Positions 1-7,614 of a stretch of 13,936 nt of DNA are shown here, piece after piece. Each line of letters opens with the position of its first letter. Positions within the stretch are counted from its first letter, which is position 1. The translations under genes and the position numbers were made by a program. The notes under the pieces were generated by a model. The model was not told the DNA's origin, made no database searches, and saw nothing but the letters and a program-made list of their open reading frames with translations. This DNA comes from Thermoplasmatota archaeon. Its GTDB lineage: Archaea; Thermoplasmatota; E2; DHVEG-1. Where the stretch lies: contig JAUWIE010000123.1 of assembly GCA_030605515.1 (NCBI GenBank), forward strand, positions 1-13,936, read 5' to 3'.

Positions 1-92
1 CAGAACAAATACCATATGATATCGAATACGATAGCTACAATGTGAAGCATATTTTACTTCCATTAAAAAATATTGATGAAATTAGACAATAA
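1..92 (+). CDS. C-terminal end of an unknown protein (cut by window start)
   Basis: An open frame enters from the left edge (first full codon at base 3) and ends at a TAA at 90-92. It gives 29 residues that begin EQIPYDIEYD and end NIDEIRQ. The stretch is hydrophilic and has no stop, but it is too short to place in a family. It is followed at once by the GC-rich hairpin at 100-116, which fits the end of a transcription unit. It does not resemble the end of a TnpB-type transposase, although the hairpin after it looks like a transposon end. Confidence 0.5.
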   Translation, partial: EQIPYDIEYDSYNVKHILLPLKNIDEIRQ

Positions 93-99
93 AAACTAA

Positions 100-119
100 C
101 CGGAGCAGAGCTCCGGGGT
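100..119. terminator. GC-rich hairpin, terminator or transposon-end relic
   Basis: CCGGAGC (100-106), loop AGA, GCTCCGG (110-116) is a perfect 7-bp stem in otherwise very AT-rich DNA. GGGT (116-119) and ACCC (125-128) then form a second small dyad. The position right after a stop codon suits a terminator. The layout, a tight GC hairpin followed by GGTATTAAACCC, also recalls the subterminal hairpins of IS200/IS605-type elements. No tnpA or tnpB and no second end are visible here. Confidence 0.4.
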
Positions 120-169
120 ATTAAACCCAAGCAGAAATAAAATAAGTCAATTCAAAAATAAAGTTCTTA

Positions 170-193
170 CCTTATCTTCCATAACAGATAAGG
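170..193. repeat. Inverted repeat ahead of the small secreted-protein gene
   Basis: CCTTATC (170-176) and GATAAGG (187-193) form a 7-bp stem with a 10-base loop. It lies just upstream of a TATA-like stretch (about 193-203) that precedes the gene starting at 234. It could be an operator or a weak terminator for the unit to the left; nothing in the sequence decides between them. Confidence 0.35.
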
Positions 194-233
194 CTTAAAT
201 ATGGGGACTTCTATATAATTGTGGGGTTGAATT

Positions 234-629
234 ATGAAGAAATTGATAACATTTCTAATTTTGCTAGTTTTACTTCAAGGGACAATTACCTCAGTTGTAA
301 ATGGTAAAATAATACAATTAAATAACATTGAAGATACAGATTGTACCAATGATAAAGTTACTGATTCTTTTGTTATTAGATTTATAATTGGTGTAATATC
401 TGATTTAAAAACAGAAATTATTGATTTAGGTGACAATAATACAATTGAATATACATCCTTTAACGTATTATGGGGGAGAAGTATTTGGTACACGAGTAAC
501 ATATATGGTTCAGTACTTTTATATATGAAATACAGAGGTATGAATGACGGAATTTATATGCCTGATGAAAAATTTTATGGCATATTAACAGAGAGATTTA
601 TATGTGGAATAATTGTAGAAGGTACATAA
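234..629 (+). CDS. Small secreted or membrane-anchored protein, unknown
   Basis: This 131-residue protein belongs to no family I recognise. Residues 1-20 (MKKLITFLILLVLL and following) are a positive start followed by a hydrophobic core, so a signal peptide or N-terminal anchor is likely and the rest should be outside the cell. The mature part is polar, with Asn, Asp and Tyr, a Cys at about residue 37 and another near the C-terminus (FICGII). The ATG is preceded by GGGGTTGA, and the same GGTTGA motif precedes the next small gene, so the two probably form one unit. A candidate TATA-like stretch lies at 193-203. The product is probably an exported accessory protein; its role is unknown. Confidence 0.6.
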   Translation: MKKLITFLILLVLLQGTITSVVNGKIIQLNNIEDTDCTNDKVTDSFVIRFIIGVISDLKTEIIDLGDNNTIEYTSFNVLWGRSIWYTSNIYGSVLLYMKYRGMNDGIYMPDEKFYGILTERFICGIIVEGT

Positions 630-698
630 TCCTTATGAGGTTGAATATTTGAAAAGATTTATTATTGGTATAATTGCCCTGTTCACCTTAACATTAAT

Positions 699-899
699 GT
701 GGAAAGCAATAATGTTACAATTCCGATTTCACCAAACAGATTATTCCTCGATGTCGTAAATTCTATTGATAGATATATTGATGATTTTGATAACCCTGAT
801 AAAACCGATGAGTTATTAGAAAATTTCATCAAAGGTTTCATAGAAATGTCAAGAATCTATACTGAATCGGAACTAAATAGACGTAATTGCATAAAATGA
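699..899 (+). CDS. Small unknown protein, probably the 3' part of a frameshifted secreted-protein gene
   Basis: From a GTG at 699 this frame encodes 66 residues, hydrophilic and acidic (IDRYIDDFDNPDKTDELLEN). The GTG has no ribosome-binding site. Just upstream, in another frame, GAGGTTGA precedes a TTG at 649 that starts MKRFIIGIIALFTLTL, a clear signal-peptide-like segment. That frame then runs to a stop at 757-759. Joining the two frames near base 690 (a shift of -1) gives a normal exported protein of about 80 residues like its upstream neighbour. I therefore favour one gene, 649-899, broken by a one-base deletion or a sequencing error. A separate cytosolic protein starting at the GTG is the alternative. 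No family is recognised. Confidence 0.5.
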   Translation: MESNNVTIPISPNRLFLDVVNSIDRYIDDFDNPDKTDELLENFIKGFIEMSRIYTESELNRRNCIK

Positions 900-937
900 G
901 TAAATTACATTAGAAACTTATAATTTAAACGAAGTTA

Positions 938-2791
938 TTATTTTTTAGAAATTATCTTTAAATCCTTCAATATTTTTATTAATTTAAGTAAACAATATGC
1001 AACAAATATCGTTTCTTCTTTTTTTATTTTGTTTGAAGAAAGTCTTCCATGCAATAACTCGTTTCTTAGATTAGTCTGATCATTATCAATAAGTAGAACT
1101 TTTAAAGATTTTTGAAAGTCTAATCCAATTAATTTCTCAACATTTTTATCAATTAATAAGCCGCCTAATTCAATTCCTCTAAAAAATTTAGTTTTATGTT
1201 GCTCTAATATTACGTCAACCTTACCTGCTTTTTTAATAATTAATCTCAGTATTTCTTCAATATATGGGGTAAGAATGTGTAAACCTGCGATATAATCAAT
1301 TTGTTTTCCAAAAATATAATTAAATCCTTTTGTAAGTGTAGGCTTAATGTTCATTAATTCTTTTTGATTAATTAAATCGTCTATCTTATCGGGAACGACA
1401 GAACAGAATTCTCTATTCAATGATTCGAATGTAATTTTACACATAATCTCACCTATTTTCAACCCCAATAGAATATTACTTCTCACTTTATAATCAAAAA
1501 TCTGTTCTTCATTAACAATCTTCATAACTGGTTCTTCAGCATTATAAATCGTAACAGGAATTATAAATTGTAAAGGATATTGTTTCTTTTGTTCAACTGT
1601 CATTTTGTATGTTTCATCATATTTGGGAAACAAATCTGAATCATCTAAAAATGTATCATATATATCTCCACCTTTAGATTTAAGTTGTGATAGATATTGG
1701 TCAATTTGCTCTTTTTTTATCTCAAACTTTGTCTGAAATTCCTTGTATTTTACCTTAGAACTAACTTCTTTTATTTTAAGAATCAGGTCTTGAATTCTTT
1801 TCTCGATTGTTTCTTTTTTAACCGGATATGAGCTTTGCATGGATTTATATTTTTTAATTGCATCATTATAAAAGGCGGATTTTACCAATGGTTCTTCTCT
1901 AGCTTCTGCTTCCTTTATATAAGATTCAGCAATCTTTTCATTTAAAAAATATTCATCTTCAGTATTATAATGTAATAAAATCTGAATATGCTTTCTTAAA
2001 AGATGGTTGCTTTTCTGTTTATCTGTACTTTGCTTAAAATCTTCTTCTAATGTTTTTATTATTAATTTAATTCTACTTGTGCTTTCTTTTTTTATCTCTG
2101 TTGTGTTATCAAATTGATTTATATATTTTGATTCAACTTCTATGAATTCCAGATACCATCTTTTTTCTCTGGATTCTAAAATGTCAATTATACTTTTATG
2201 TAAAGAAACTAAAACGGTTTTTGCGATATTCTTTTGACCAAATGAACAGCTCATTTTTAAGGCAAATTCATATGCAAAAGGTGGGATCTCATAATATTTC
2301 TGATTATATACTCCATCAGCAACATATCTTTCTGCTGTTTTTAACCATTCTTTCACTGATTTTTTAAACCATTCGATTCTATCTTTTCCTGAAGAAAAAA
2401 CCATTATCACAAAAGAATATCTGGCTTTAGAAAGACTACTTTCAGTTTCTCCGTATCTTTTTTTGTAATAAGCCACTGCTTTTTTTTGCCATTCGCAAAA
2501 TGGAGGATTTGATAAAGATTTGATTCCTCCTTCATCTAGAATATATTTCCATTTATTACTTATTTCCTTTACTTCTTCTCCGTCATGATTAACAACATGT
2601 CCAAAAGTTCTATTTAATAAATCAAATTCCCATAATATTTCAGTAAAAACATCTTCATCCTTATTTTCTCGTGCTTTATTTCCTAACTCACCAAGTGATT
2701 TTTCTAAATCATATGGATACATTAGTTCATATTCAGCATCCATTATTTGTTTGATTTGTTTTTGAATTTGTTCTGAATTATAGTCTCCCAT
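938..2791 (-). CDS. DUF4209-type protein with C-terminal RNxxxHG (HEPN-like) motif
   Basis: This 617-residue soluble protein has long, charged, mostly helical N-terminal and central parts (many Lys and Glu, with coiled-coil-like stretches around residues 270-380). The C-terminal 120 residues carry a pattern typical of DUF4209: a HILTPYIEEILRLII segment, then LRNELLHGRL with R576, N577, H581 and G582. RNxxxHG is the signature of that domain and also fits the R-x4-6-H motif of HEPN-fold ribonucleases, so a role in RNA cleavage is possible but inferred. The gene is third in a compact operon, and its ATG lies inside the last 14 bases of the preceding gene, which indicates translational coupling. 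No helicase, ATPase or known sensor domain is seen. The family call is fairly sure; the function is not. Confidence 0.75.
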   Translation of the reverse strand: MGDYNSEQIQKQIKQIMDAEYELMYPYDLEKSLGELGNKARENKDEDVFTEILWEFDLLNRTFGHVVNHDGEEVKEISNKWKYILDEGGIKSLSNPPFCEWQKKAVAYYKKRYGETESSLSKARYSFVIMVFSSGKDRIEWFKKSVKEWLKTAERYVADGVYNQKYYEIPPFAYEFALKMSCSFGQKNIAKTVLVSLHKSIIDILESREKRWYLEFIEVESKYINQFDNTTEIKKESTSRIKLIIKTLEEDFKQSTDKQKSNHLLRKHIQILLHYNTEDEYFLNEKIAESYIKEAEAREEPLVKSAFYNDAIKKYKSMQSSYPVKKETIEKRIQDLILKIKEVSSKVKYKEFQTKFEIKKEQIDQYLSQLKSKGGDIYDTFLDDSDLFPKYDETYKMTVEQKKQYPLQFIIPVTIYNAEEPVMKIVNEEQIFDYKVRSNILLGLKIGEIMCKITFESLNREFCSVVPDKIDDLINQKELMNIKPTLTKGFNYIFGKQIDYIAGLHILTPYIEEILRLIIKKAGKVDVILEQHKTKFFRGIELGGLLIDKNVEKLIGLDFQKSLKVLLIDNDQTNLRNELLHGRLSSNKIKKEETIFVAYCLLKLIKILKDLKIISKK

Positions 2792-3731
2792 TGTTCTTAC
2801 ACCAAATCAAAAATTGTCCCAAGTATTTTATACTCTCAATAAATGAATTGTATAAATTAAATGTTCTTCTATGATAATGGATTAAGTTATTTCTTATAAT
2901 CTTAAAATTATTCAAAGGAGTATGAATTCCACTAAGATATCCTTGGTTATTTAAATCTTGAATTAATCCACCTAATGTTTTATCATCATTATATGAGCCA
3001 TTTTCTATTTCATAGATATAGGCTAATCTATTTTCGGTAAGCAAAGAGATAAGAGCTATTGTACCAATATAAAGAGAATCTTCGTTAAGATGAAGAGAAT
3101 GGTTGCTTTTTTTTATTAAACCGAATAGTATATTTTTAATTTGTTGATTTAATCCAGAGAACAAAGAATAGCAGCTAGAAAAAGAGTGATAATCTTCCAT
3201 TAATAGGTTTAAAAGGAGTTGAATATAAAGTTCGTTGATTTTTGTATTTGTGCATGATGTATCTGAAGGTTCTGTAAAAATTGAGTTATGGGCGGTATGT
3301 AAAGTATTTACTTCACTTTTTAGATTACTAATGGTTGAATTATCTAAGGACAATATCTTAATTTCAAAAATGGATTCATCAATTTTATCTATATCAATAA
3401 TACAAGTATTTGCTAAGATGATTAATTGACCTGTGGGAGTAAAATTAAATATTTTTGTTTCAAATTTTTTTAAGAAAATCTCCTTTACTGCTTCATAATC
3501 AACAATAAATAATGTCTTAAGATTTGAGGTTGTTCCTAATAAATGTGAAATTTTCAATAATAAATTAAAATATATTGGATTATATTGTGAATTAATTTTT
3601 GTTATCTCTTCTGGCAATATTTCACTTGAAACTGTTGTATTTAAGTGAGAATAATTTATTCTAAAAAGAAATCCATTTAAAGCAGTTGTATTTGGATTAG
3701 ATAAATAATTAGTTATATCTGTCTCATTCAT
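2778..3731 (-). CDS. Unknown protein with C-terminal HEPN-like R-x4-H motif
   Basis: This 317-residue protein is probably cytosolic and has no membrane segment. Its N-terminal two thirds are not recognised. The C-terminal part has a pattern seen in DUF4145- and Apea-like HEPN proteins: TLGGLIQDLNNQGYL, then IIRNNLIHYH (R280, H285) and a closing amphipathic helix. R-N-x3-H fits the HEPN catalytic motif, so an RNase or toxin-like activity is a reasonable inference. The gene starts 2 bases after the stop of the upstream membrane-protein gene and overlaps the downstream DUF4209 gene by 14 bases. All three are therefore probably made together and work in one complex or pathway. The exact HEPN family is uncertain. 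Confidence 0.65.
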   Translation of the reverse strand: MNETDITNYLSNPNTTALNGFLFRINYSHLNTTVSSEILPEEITKINSQYNPIYFNLLLKISHLLGTTSNLKTLFIVDYEAVKEIFLKKFETKIFNFTPTGQLIILANTCIIDIDKIDESIFEIKILSLDNSTISNLKSEVNTLHTAHNSIFTEPSDTSCTNTKINELYIQLLLNLLMEDYHSFSSCYSLFSGLNQQIKNILFGLIKKSNHSLHLNEDSLYIGTIALISLLTENRLAYIYEIENGSYNDDKTLGGLIQDLNNQGYLSGIHTPLNNFKIIRNNLIHYHRRTFNLYNSFIESIKYLGQFLIWCKNNGRL

Positions 3732-3733
3732 TC

Positions 3734-5317
3734 TTATTCAATCCTTTGAAATCTTTGGAATAATTCATTTGGATTTTGTTGTACTATTTTTTGTACTATG
3801 TCAAGTAATTGATCGGAATTTTCACCTTCGTTAATTGGAGCGATATAATCATAAAAAAGACTTTGTAATTCATCTAAAGTTCTTTCTTTTGGATTCAAAT
3901 GCCTTATTGACCTATAAATATCTATTATCCAATTTACTTCAGAGTTACTTACACAGTTTTTTTGAGTTAATCTGTTATCATTCCAAGGAATTTCTTTCAT
4001 CACAGTTGTAAAAGGATAAGCCAAGCTATCTCTCTCATCGTCATTTGCAAAATTTTTTATTTTTTCTGCTTCGATTAGGTTCGTTCTCCATGAAAGAATA
4101 ACAAACATTCTATCACGTTTTTCTATACATCGGCCAAGACTTTGAAATGTAATTGATTTTAGATTACCATCAATTCTCATGAAGTTACTTCTTCCAATAA
4201 ATCCCATCATTCGTCCCGATGTAACAGCAAGAAAAACAGAATAGATAGCTATTCCTAAACCAAATAACGCTAATCCTCTAAATTCATCACCAATTAAAAA
4301 CAGCACAATCAACGATGTTCCAAGAAAAAGAAAGCAACTTATTGCAAGAATTATTCTTACAAATTTAACATTCATTGTTGTAGGTATATCCTCTTTTGTT
4401 TTTCTTTTTTTATAGACTAAGACGGTAAGTGATATAATAGGCGATATAATAATCGCAACTATCGATAATACTAATGCCCAAAAAGACCAAGATTTTGCAA
4501 ATTGATATTGGAAATTTATATATCTTTCTGGTGTCTCATTTTTATAAAGAATGTTTTTTTCCGATTCTTGAATATCTATTGGCAATCTAAGATCATTATG
4601 ATTTGTTCCGTTTAGAGTAACATAATCCAATTCTATTTTATTTATTAAATTCTGGTTTGCTTCAATCCCGATTGAATCAAAATAATTTATATTAGGAATA
4701 TCTGCATTTAAAGGAAGGATTATAAATAAATGAATATTTCCATCAACTATATTTTCAACATTAATATAATGAGAATCTATTTGATACCTGTCAATGGGCT
4801 CATCGAAGTTACTAATCAATTTTACAATATCCTTCACTTCGTAACTAAAAGCAAAACTATATTTCTTATATTTATTCGTGACATTGGAAGGTATTGTTAT
4901 CGAAAGTGTTTTTGCTGTATGATGTGTTTCATCTATTGAACGGATAAAACTTGTTTCCGTAATTTCATATGATAAATATTTACTTTGTTCTTCATCACCT
5001 TCAAGATTATTCTGTGGATATACAATTATGTCACTGATGGTAAAATTTGGTTTATAATTAAGATAGAACTCAAATTTATAATCAAAAGAATAATTCAAAT
5101 CCTCAAATTTTATAGGGACAATAACCCAAATCTTTCCATTTTTATTTTCACCTATTTCAATTATTTCTGTATAGTTATAAATACTAAATTTTTCCTTTAT
5201 TGTATAGCTTCCAATAACTTCTGCTTTAGATATAATTGAGAAAATAACCATTACGAACAAAATGATAATTATAAATGACATGAATCTTCTTGATTTTAAT
5301 TTAACATCTCGCTCCAT
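3734..5317 (-). CDS. Four-helix membrane protein with large extracellular domain, unknown
   Basis: This 527-residue protein is the first gene of the three-gene operon. Residues 13-31 are hydrophobic (signal anchor). About 32-275 form a polar, beta-rich region with many Asn-x-Ser/Thr sites, presumably outside the cell. Three more helices lie at about 276-302, 319-343 and 348-367, and a cytosolic tail of about 160 residues (368-527) follows. The tail has no kinase, HEPN or nucleotide-binding motif that I can see. GGAG lies 5 bases before the ATG. Its architecture and the two coupled HEPN-like genes suggest a membrane sensor or anchor for cytosolic effectors; this is inferred from context only. 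A cell-surface or channel-like role cannot be excluded. Confidence 0.65.
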   Translation of the reverse strand: MERDVKLKSRRFMSFIIIILFVMVIFSIISKAEVIGSYTIKEKFSIYNYTEIIEIGENKNGKIWVIVPIKFEDLNYSFDYKFEFYLNYKPNFTISDIIVYPQNNLEGDEEQSKYLSYEITETSFIRSIDETHHTAKTLSITIPSNVTNKYKKYSFAFSYEVKDIVKLISNFDEPIDRYQIDSHYINVENIVDGNIHLFIILPLNADIPNINYFDSIGIEANQNLINKIELDYVTLNGTNHNDLRLPIDIQESEKNILYKNETPERYINFQYQFAKSWSFWALVLSIVAIIISPIISLTVLVYKKRKTKEDIPTTMNVKFVRIILAISCFLFLGTSLIVLFLIGDEFRGLALFGLGIAIYSVFLAVTSGRMMGFIGRSNFMRIDGNLKSITFQSLGRCIEKRDRMFVILSWRTNLIEAEKIKNFANDDERDSLAYPFTTVMKEIPWNDNRLTQKNCVSNSEVNWIIDIYRSIRHLNPKERTLDELQSLFYDYIAPINEGENSDQLLDIVQKIVQQNPNELFQRFQRIE

Positions 5318-5492
5318 TAAAAATAAAATGTTCTGTAAACTTAAATATTTTGTCAGGGAAAAATCCCGATACTACGTTTTTTATTAATGGTAGAATTTCG
5401 AGTAACTTTATGATTTAGACAATTATTTTTGGAATGAAACTAAAAATTCGTTAATATTATAAAAACTCCAAGTATCCTATTTTTGTGACGAA
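5318..5492. promoter_or_regulatory. Divergent promoter region between HEPN-like operon and UDG-like gene
   Basis: This 175-bp spacer separates the minus-strand operon from the plus-strand glycosylase-like gene. ATATTATAAAAA at about 5453-5464 lies some 30 bases before the ATG at 5493, the expected place for an archaeal TATA box. The resulting leader would be very short, and no clear Shine-Dalgarno motif precedes that ATG. On the other strand, AATATTTAAG near 5339-5348 could serve the operon. A short dyad, GGGAAAAATCCC, lies near 5356. The shared spacer makes co-regulation possible. Confidence 0.4.
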
Positions 5493-6179
5493 ATGATCGA
5501 TATTAATGAATTAAGAGAAGATGTTGAAAAGATAGTGAAAGACTATCCACTACCTAAACAAATCTATGATTATGTAGCTCAACAAATAGATATTCCCGAA
5601 CAGGTGAAATTTGAGGCCCTTCGTTCAGAGAATTGTTCAGTTTGTGGAAAAATGGTTTATCATCCATGTCAAGAGATTAATCGGACACTTTGGGGTACGG
5701 GAGAACATAAAAAAGATGTTATGTTTGTTCTACAGAATCCTGGAGTTAGTAAATCATTAAAGAACGAGAAATTTAGAGGAATAACTAGAACTGGTATTTC
5801 TTGTGCTGGAGGGGGTGCTATTCTTCGATGGATTGCACAGTTAGGAGGGCATGATTTCGATAGAGACATCTATACCACAAATTGCGTGAAATGCTGTACA
5901 ACTGAAAACAATAAACCAAAGAGTATAGTTCAAAAGAATTGTTATCCCTTCTTAAAACAAGAGATTAAAGAAGTAAATCCGAAGAAGATACTCACGTTTG
6001 GGAAACCAGCAAAAAAAAATGTTGAAAAAGCAATCAAAGAACTAAATAGAAATGATATTCAAGTAAAGAATTTTTTTCATCATAGCTATGCAATTAATAG
6101 ACAAGGACCAATGATGAATAAACATGGTAAAAATTTCACAGATTGGGTAATAGAAATAGTCGATTTTCTAACTGATTAA
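5493..6179 (+). CDS. Uracil-DNA glycosylase superfamily protein, Fe-S (family 4-like), divergent
   Basis: This 228-residue protein shows the motif order of the UDG superfamily. VMFVLQNPG (76-84) stands where family 4 enzymes have a GEAPG-type motif 1. The segment NCVKCCTTENNKPK (130-143) corresponds to their N-x-x-K-C-R-P-x-x-N-R-x-P segment. ILTFGKPA (166-173) matches the 'LG..A' strand, and HHS (196-198) matches the HPS-type motif. Cys48, Cys51, Cys134 and Cys150 sit like the four Fe-S ligands of family 4 enzymes. The usual acid of motif 1 is replaced by Gln81-Asn82, so normal uracil excision is uncertain. It may recognise another damaged base, bind DNA only, or act as a nuclease-like effector. 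The gene is divergent from the HEPN-like operon. Confidence 0.7.
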   Translation: MIDINELREDVEKIVKDYPLPKQIYDYVAQQIDIPEQVKFEALRSENCSVCGKMVYHPCQEINRTLWGTGEHKKDVMFVLQNPGVSKSLKNEKFRGITRTGISCAGGGAILRWIAQLGGHDFDRDIYTTNCVKCCTTENNKPKSIVQKNCYPFLKQEIKEVNPKKILTFGKPAKKNVEKAIKELNRNDIQVKNFFHHSYAINRQGPMMNKHGKNFTDWVIEIVDFLTD

Positions 6180-6199
6180 TCATCAGACAATTGTTTTTT

Positions 6200-6580
6200 T
6201 CATAGCATCATATTAAAATATAAATTGGCAATTGTAGTAATTATTGGTAAAAGAAAAGTTATAACGATTTTTAGATAATCAATATATGTAACTCGGTGGA
6301 ATAAAGTATCAAAATCAAAATGATTACTATAATTTGGTATAGTATCTTTATATTCATCCTCTATTCTATTCATTAATTTGGCAAACTTTTTTGATTCATA
6401 TACTAATTCCCTTTTTTCCAATTCTGTTAAAAATGCCAATAGTATCTTCTTTTTATAACCATTTAAAAATAGAATTTGAGATGATAATAGTGGGAATCTA
6501 TTTATCTTTAAGATCGTTGAAGCATCTTGACCGAAATTGAATAATGCAAATTTTTTTATTCTTTTATAACTGTTTTTCAC
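6200..6580 (-). CDS. Small protein with C-terminal membrane helix, unknown
   Basis: This 126-residue frame has a basic, moderately hydrophilic body and one hydrophobic segment at about 100-124 (IVITFLLPIITTIANLYF), so it looks tail-anchored with the body in the cytosol. The only start is a GTG at 6578-6580 (followed by KNSYKRIKK), with no ribosome-binding site. No in-frame ATG lies upstream before a stop, so the gene may be leaderless or have lost its true 5' end. It converges on the glycosylase-like gene with a 20-bp gap. No family is recognised. Confidence 0.5.
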   Translation of the reverse strand: MKNSYKRIKKFALFNFGQDASTILKINRFPLLSSQILFLNGYKKKILLAFLTELEKRELVYESKKFAKLMNRIEDEYKDTIPNYSNHFDFDTLFHRVTYIDYLKIVITFLLPIITTIANLYFNMML

Positions 6581-6744
6581 AGGTAGAACACAATTGGTTT
6601 CATAGCCATATATTTTTATTTATGATTCATTTTAAAAAGGTCTGAGACGTTTTAATATTGGTCTTATACATTATCATTAACTAAAACATGTTATACTGTT
6701 AAGCCTATGCATTTACTGTGTAAAATCGAAATAAAAATACAATT

Positions 6745-7614
6745 TCAGTCTTTTTTATATGACTCAATAAGTCTTTTAATGAAATTTGAACAAGTGCGAT
6801 CTTCATCCTTGCATATCTCTTTAAGTTTATCAAATGTCTCTTCAGGCAATGTTATATTAATACTAACAGCCGGCATTTCGGTATTTCTATCTGGAAGATA
6901 GCCCTCGATTAATAGTTTCAATCCAGTAATTAATAGTATATAAAAAGGCAGAATGTTAATAAGAAAATCATAACTATTTGTATTAATTGAGAAATAAAAT
7001 AAATAAATCCATAACAAAAATATTGAACTAGGAATAACATTTGATAAAAATAATACTGCTGTTGGTTGAGGTTGAACTGATTTTGTAAAATCCCAATAAA
7101 CTGGCTCATGTTTTAGTAAATATTTTTTTTGGATAGTTGTTACCTGCCATCCTAATCTCAAATTGACAAAAAACCAAGACAAAGTAATTAGTATTCCAAT
7201 GATCGCAATTGCCGATGAAACATTATTCTGTTGATCACAAATATTTTTTATTGTATGAATCGTAACAAATGAGAATAGTAACATTGATTCTGCAACTAAT
7301 AGATAATTAACTCTTTGTTGATAACGCTCATCAGCATTTTTTACATATTCCCAAGCATTTTCCACCTCTTTAGAATACATTTTTATTGTTAGTTTTGGTC
7401 TAATAATATGTACAAATTCCTGCCAACTTCTAAATCTAAGGAAGAGTAATGCAATTAAAGAAAATAATATTGAAACTAAAAGTCTATTAATATCAGGTAT
7501 ACATCTAGTAATTGTATTAAAAATTAAAAATGAGATAACCATAGTGATAACAGTTAAATGAATAATTGTATATCTTATGAAAGTTGGTTTTTTTGATTCT
7601 TTATGTTTTTCCAT
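6745..7614 (-). CDS. Six-helix membrane protein with C-terminal ribbon-helix-helix domain
   Basis: This 289-residue protein has hydrophobic helices at about 12-35, 43-60, 104-122, 133-152, 186-209 and 216-238. They are followed by a soluble tail of about 50 residues. The tail reads as a CopG/Arc-type ribbon-helix-helix unit: strand AVSINITLPEE (249-259), helix FDKLKEICKD, a turn with DRTCS, and helix NFIKRLIESYKK. The alternating strand, the 'LPEE' entry and the S-N-F-I-K-R-L-I helix are typical of the fold. Such domains bind DNA as dimers. A loop at 61-103 between helices 2 and 3 is also long and charged. The product may be a membrane-held regulator or may tie DNA to the membrane; both are inferences. 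The membrane part matches no family I know. Confidence 0.65.
   Translation of the reverse strand: MEKHKESKKPTFIRYTIIHLTVITMVISFLIFNTITRCIPDINRLLVSILFSLIALLFLRFRSWQEFVHIIRPKLTIKMYSKEVENAWEYVKNADERYQQRVNYLLVAESMLLFSFVTIHTIKNICDQQNNVSSAIAIIGILITLSWFFVNLRLGWQVTTIQKKYLLKHEPVYWDFTKSVQPQPTAVLFLSNVIPSSIFLLWIYLFYFSINTNSYDFLINILPFYILLITGLKLLIEGYLPDRNTEMPAVSINITLPEETFDKLKEICKDEDRTCSNFIKRLIESYKKD

Noticed and set aside
3235..3429. Plus-strand frames inside the HEPN-like operon (also 4730-4939 and 4985-5239)
   Set aside because: Antisense shadows of long minus-strand genes with coherent composition and coupling.
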